Source of the DNA: Rhynochetos jubatus
Lineage: Eukaryota; Chordata; Aves; Eurypygiformes; Rhynochetidae
Length of the DNA stretch: 64,000 bases
Assembly (NCBI GenBank): GCA_027574665.1
Contig: CM050652.1
Coordinates: 39,495,631 to 39,559,630, forward strand
Direction of reading: 5' to 3'
In this document: in pieces, positions 61,096-64,000 of the stretch
Position numbering within the stretch: position 1 is the stretch's first letter
How the letters are laid out: every line of letters begins with the position of its first letter
The notes under the pieces: model-generated
The model's input: the letters and a program-made list of their open reading frames with translations, nothing else
Database searches by the model: none
Told to the model about the DNA's origin: nothing
Made by a program: the position numbers and the translations under genes

Positions 61096-64000
61096 CTCTG
61101 CAGATTGTTTAGCAGTCCTTTTATTATGCATGTGAGAGAAATAAATTATACCTTATAATACTGTATTAGTTAATAACTCACTACTCGCATATATGATAAG
61201 CCAAATTTAAAAAAAAATATAAGTCAAACAGTTGCTATGAAAAGGCTATGTAAACATGTATAGATTTTTACTAAGTATAGAAAACATCAGTATTTTAATC
61301 TGTCACATGCCATCAACAGTTTGATATCTTATGGGAAAATGCTGAAATTCATACAGCACATGATATTTTACAGATAATTATAGAAACATTAAACAGATTG
61401 GCTTAGATTTTAAAACATGTTGTTACATCTTTTACCATATCTTATACTAAATGAATAGTTATGTAATATTTAAAAGATGCCAGCTGGAAACTTAAATTTG
61501 TTAAGTAATTACATAAATATTATCTATGAATTATTTCAGTTAAGTGAAGCATGCAAAATGCCATTTCATGAATTAGTATCATGGATTTAATTTTTTCTTA
61601 TATGTTTACCCCACTCAACAACACGACTTCGTAAAAGCATTAGTTTTCTAAAATATGAGACTGCCTTTGTTGTGACAGCTGCCATGTTGGAGTAACAGTA
61701 CAAGAACTTAAACATGTGTTCAAATATTTGAACAGTCTCAGAAAAATAAATAGGATATCTTTGTGCCTGAAGCAGATGCCCAAGTGCTTTGCTTGCTCTC
61801 AGCCTACAGACTGACAGTTCAATTAAAATTATTTACATCAGAATACCCAAAGGTCCAGTGTCATGACACTAGCTGAGGAAGATATGCTTGAAGAAAAGTC
61901 TTACAGGTAGTTATATGCACCTAGAATAGTCTCTTAGCTTCCACCAGACCATAGCCAAGATAATTCCTCAACAAGAGATGGTATCTTTACAATAAATTGT
62001 CACTGACTGAGTGTTTGTTCCCTTGACTTATCCAGCCATTTTTGGAACCTGCATAAACTTTTACCTTCTCTTAATGAAAGAAAAAAAGGAGGAAAATTAT
62101 ATCCATTTTGAATTCTTAAAAACACCAAAATCCTGAAGATATAAATCAAGTTGTAAAATGATGGGAGTTATATGGTATTCAAAACATTACATCAAAAGAT
62201 AGCAAGAACAAAATTATATAGTAGAAGGAATACTATGCTATGAGCTTATGCTAACCATATTTTTCAGCAGTACTCTTTTTATCTCTTTCTGTAGTTTTCC
62301 TACTCTCCCAGCCACATTCTCTATTTCATGTCTATTTCAACACTCTTTTCACCATCCTCCATCTTTTCCTGTTTTGGATTACTCAGCCATCTTCAAACTT
62401 CTTTCATGGTTTCTGACCTCTACTTCCCTTGCTTCCTTGCTGTTCAAAGAGTTTTTAGTTTTGGTTAATGCACTTCCTTGAAACAGAATTCGTGTCTTAG
62501 CTGTACCTTTCAGATCTGTTTTTCACACCGAACATCTCAGGTAATTAGGAATGTAAGAACTAAAGTTCTGACTGTTCCCAATTTCAGTCAATATTAGTGA
62601 TGACCGTTTTCATACATGTATGATAATTTTTAAGTTTAAAGATCCTTTTTAAGGTCAGCACAATCAAATGTATGTTGGAGTTTCACTGCCATAGATCAAG
62701 AGAGGCATCTGCCTCATGATTCCCCAAAAATGTGTGGTTCATAGCCAGAAAACACTGAAAAAGAGAAAGGACAGGACCTCTGCGGACAACCCTTGAAAAC
62801 TCAGATGTAAAAAGACGCTGATAAAACTGGTTAGTAAGTAACTTTTCACTGTTTTCTCAATAGTAGGAATGGAAGCACAATAAGCAGAATGTCAGAGTAC
62901 TTTTATGGGTTCTACTAGTGTCAGAAGGGCAAATTTCTTGCTCTTCTATTGCATATTTAATAATAATAAAAAGGATTAAGCCACAGAAGCTTAATGCAAT
63001 CTAGCTGTTGCTACAATCACTGGTGTCCCAGGCACTGGTCCACTGCATTGTTTACTGGCAGATATGGTCTCTGATTTACACAGGCTTACCTAGAGGTCAC
63101 TTTCTGAGAAAGCATTTGCAAGATCTGATATAACTCTAGGTAGTTGCATTTATTGATGCTGCTATGTAGGCAGGCCAAATATGCCATAATTTATCATGAA
63201 TAAAGTATTACTTGAAGAAGTTACAAAAGCATAAAAGAACAGCTGTTTTGTTGCTGAAAGCAATGTATTAGTGCATGCATCATACTATAAAGCCTGGTGT
63301 TGATTAATTGTTCAACTTTTATAGAGGTATTTTTTTGTTTTGGTTTATGTTAATTGTCATCTATTTTGGTCACAGTGTGTGTGGGATTTCCTTTCAGCAG
63401 TGAACTTATCACAAATAAGTAATAATTAAATTATTAATGGGCATGTTGATCACTGCAGAGTGGGAAACTAGATTAGATAGAAGCTCAGAACTGTTGCTTT
63501 CCTTCAATAGGTATTACACTTTGCCAAGAAAAGGGTTGCAGGAAGGTTATTTAGATGCAGAGAAACCATAATCTTTTAAATTAACCTTGTATTCTGGAAC
63601 TCTTAACACCATATTTGCATAGCTCCATGTAGGCCTGAAGCTTCCATCTGTTTTGAAAAATCTTTCCCTTCTTCTCCTCATAGTATGTGAAAGTTTTTTA
63701 CGTATGGAGTGGGTTGGATTATTCCCTCGGCAAGCGATTTGCCTCTCCCTGTATCAGGAAGACACCTTCACCTACAAGAAACAATGCTGTGTCAGAACCT
63801 AAACCAGTCTATATTACTTCTGGTTACTCAGGTGTTAAAAAAGGAAAGGAAACTGGATAAGCAGGTGTTGACCTAGTACAATTTGCTTCAGTTACACCTT
63901 CTTCACCTCCCCAGACCAATTACTTCAGTTTGAATGTAACTGGAAAGTAAGGGTAACTTGGAGGAGCTGAAAGGCCACAACTATATGCAGCTATACTATG
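61096..64000. other. unique sequence to the window end, no gene seen
   Basis: AT-rich DNA. A pyrimidine-rich stretch around 62270-62460 gives an open frame of 77 codons on the + strand rich in F, L and S, which is a composition effect. No repeat family or RNA recognised. Confidence 0.45.

Noticed and set aside
1-64000. Search for tRNA, rRNA, snRNA, mitochondrial inserts, viral inserts and CRISPR arrays
   Set aside because: No A-box plus B-box pair, no conserved rRNA or snRNA strings, no mitochondrial gene strings, no viral coding sequence and no regularly spaced repeat array were seen on either strand.

Overview
The window looks like vertebrate nuclear DNA, most likely from a bird. It is AT-rich and CpG-poor, no bacterial-style gene fits, and almost every repeat I recognise is a CR1 LINE fragment. 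One repeat is a solo LTR of the avian ERV-L type. CR1 dominance, low repeat density and few SINEs or DNA transposons fit an avian genome better than a mammalian, crocodilian or turtle one. I cannot name the species or the locus.

I find no gene that I can recognise with confidence. The window is either intergenic or lies inside long introns. The open frames seen in it are about as long as chance allows in 64 kb of AT-rich DNA, apart from the one that decodes CR1 ORF2. A few stretches do look like exons, with a good acceptor, an open frame and a good donor. On the + strand there is a phase-consistent chain at 61-136, 2132-2151, 2219-2322 and 5324-5511. On the - strand there are isolated candidates at 46459-46507, 40455-40579 and 6551-6584. 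I list them with low confidence because splice-like pairs are common by chance at this scale.

Layout. 1-7 kb: candidate + strand exons, a CR1 3' end, and a duplicated 66-bp element with an octamer core (2948 and 3835) in a region that reads like conserved non-coding DNA. 7-19 kb: one old CR1 tail, otherwise unique AT-rich sequence. 19-24 kb: a CR1 tail, a degenerate minisatellite, and a CR1 ORF2 piece (linker plus start of the reverse transcriptase), the two CR1 pieces on the - strand. 24-38 kb: unique sequence, plus two old CR1 pieces, one about 1 kb long and readable from the reverse transcriptase core to the C-terminal part. 38.7-39.3 kb: a complete solo LTR of 612 bp with an exact 5-bp target-site duplication. 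39-50 kb: unique sequence with a possible - strand exon and an LTR-like block with TATA box and poly(A) signal. 50-64 kb: three more CR1 pieces, a 90-bp palindromic interspersed repeat, a possible hAT remnant, and otherwise unique sequence.

I found no convincing new biological system. The items most worth a second look are the duplicated octamer element, the precisely bounded solo LTR, and the + strand exon chain.
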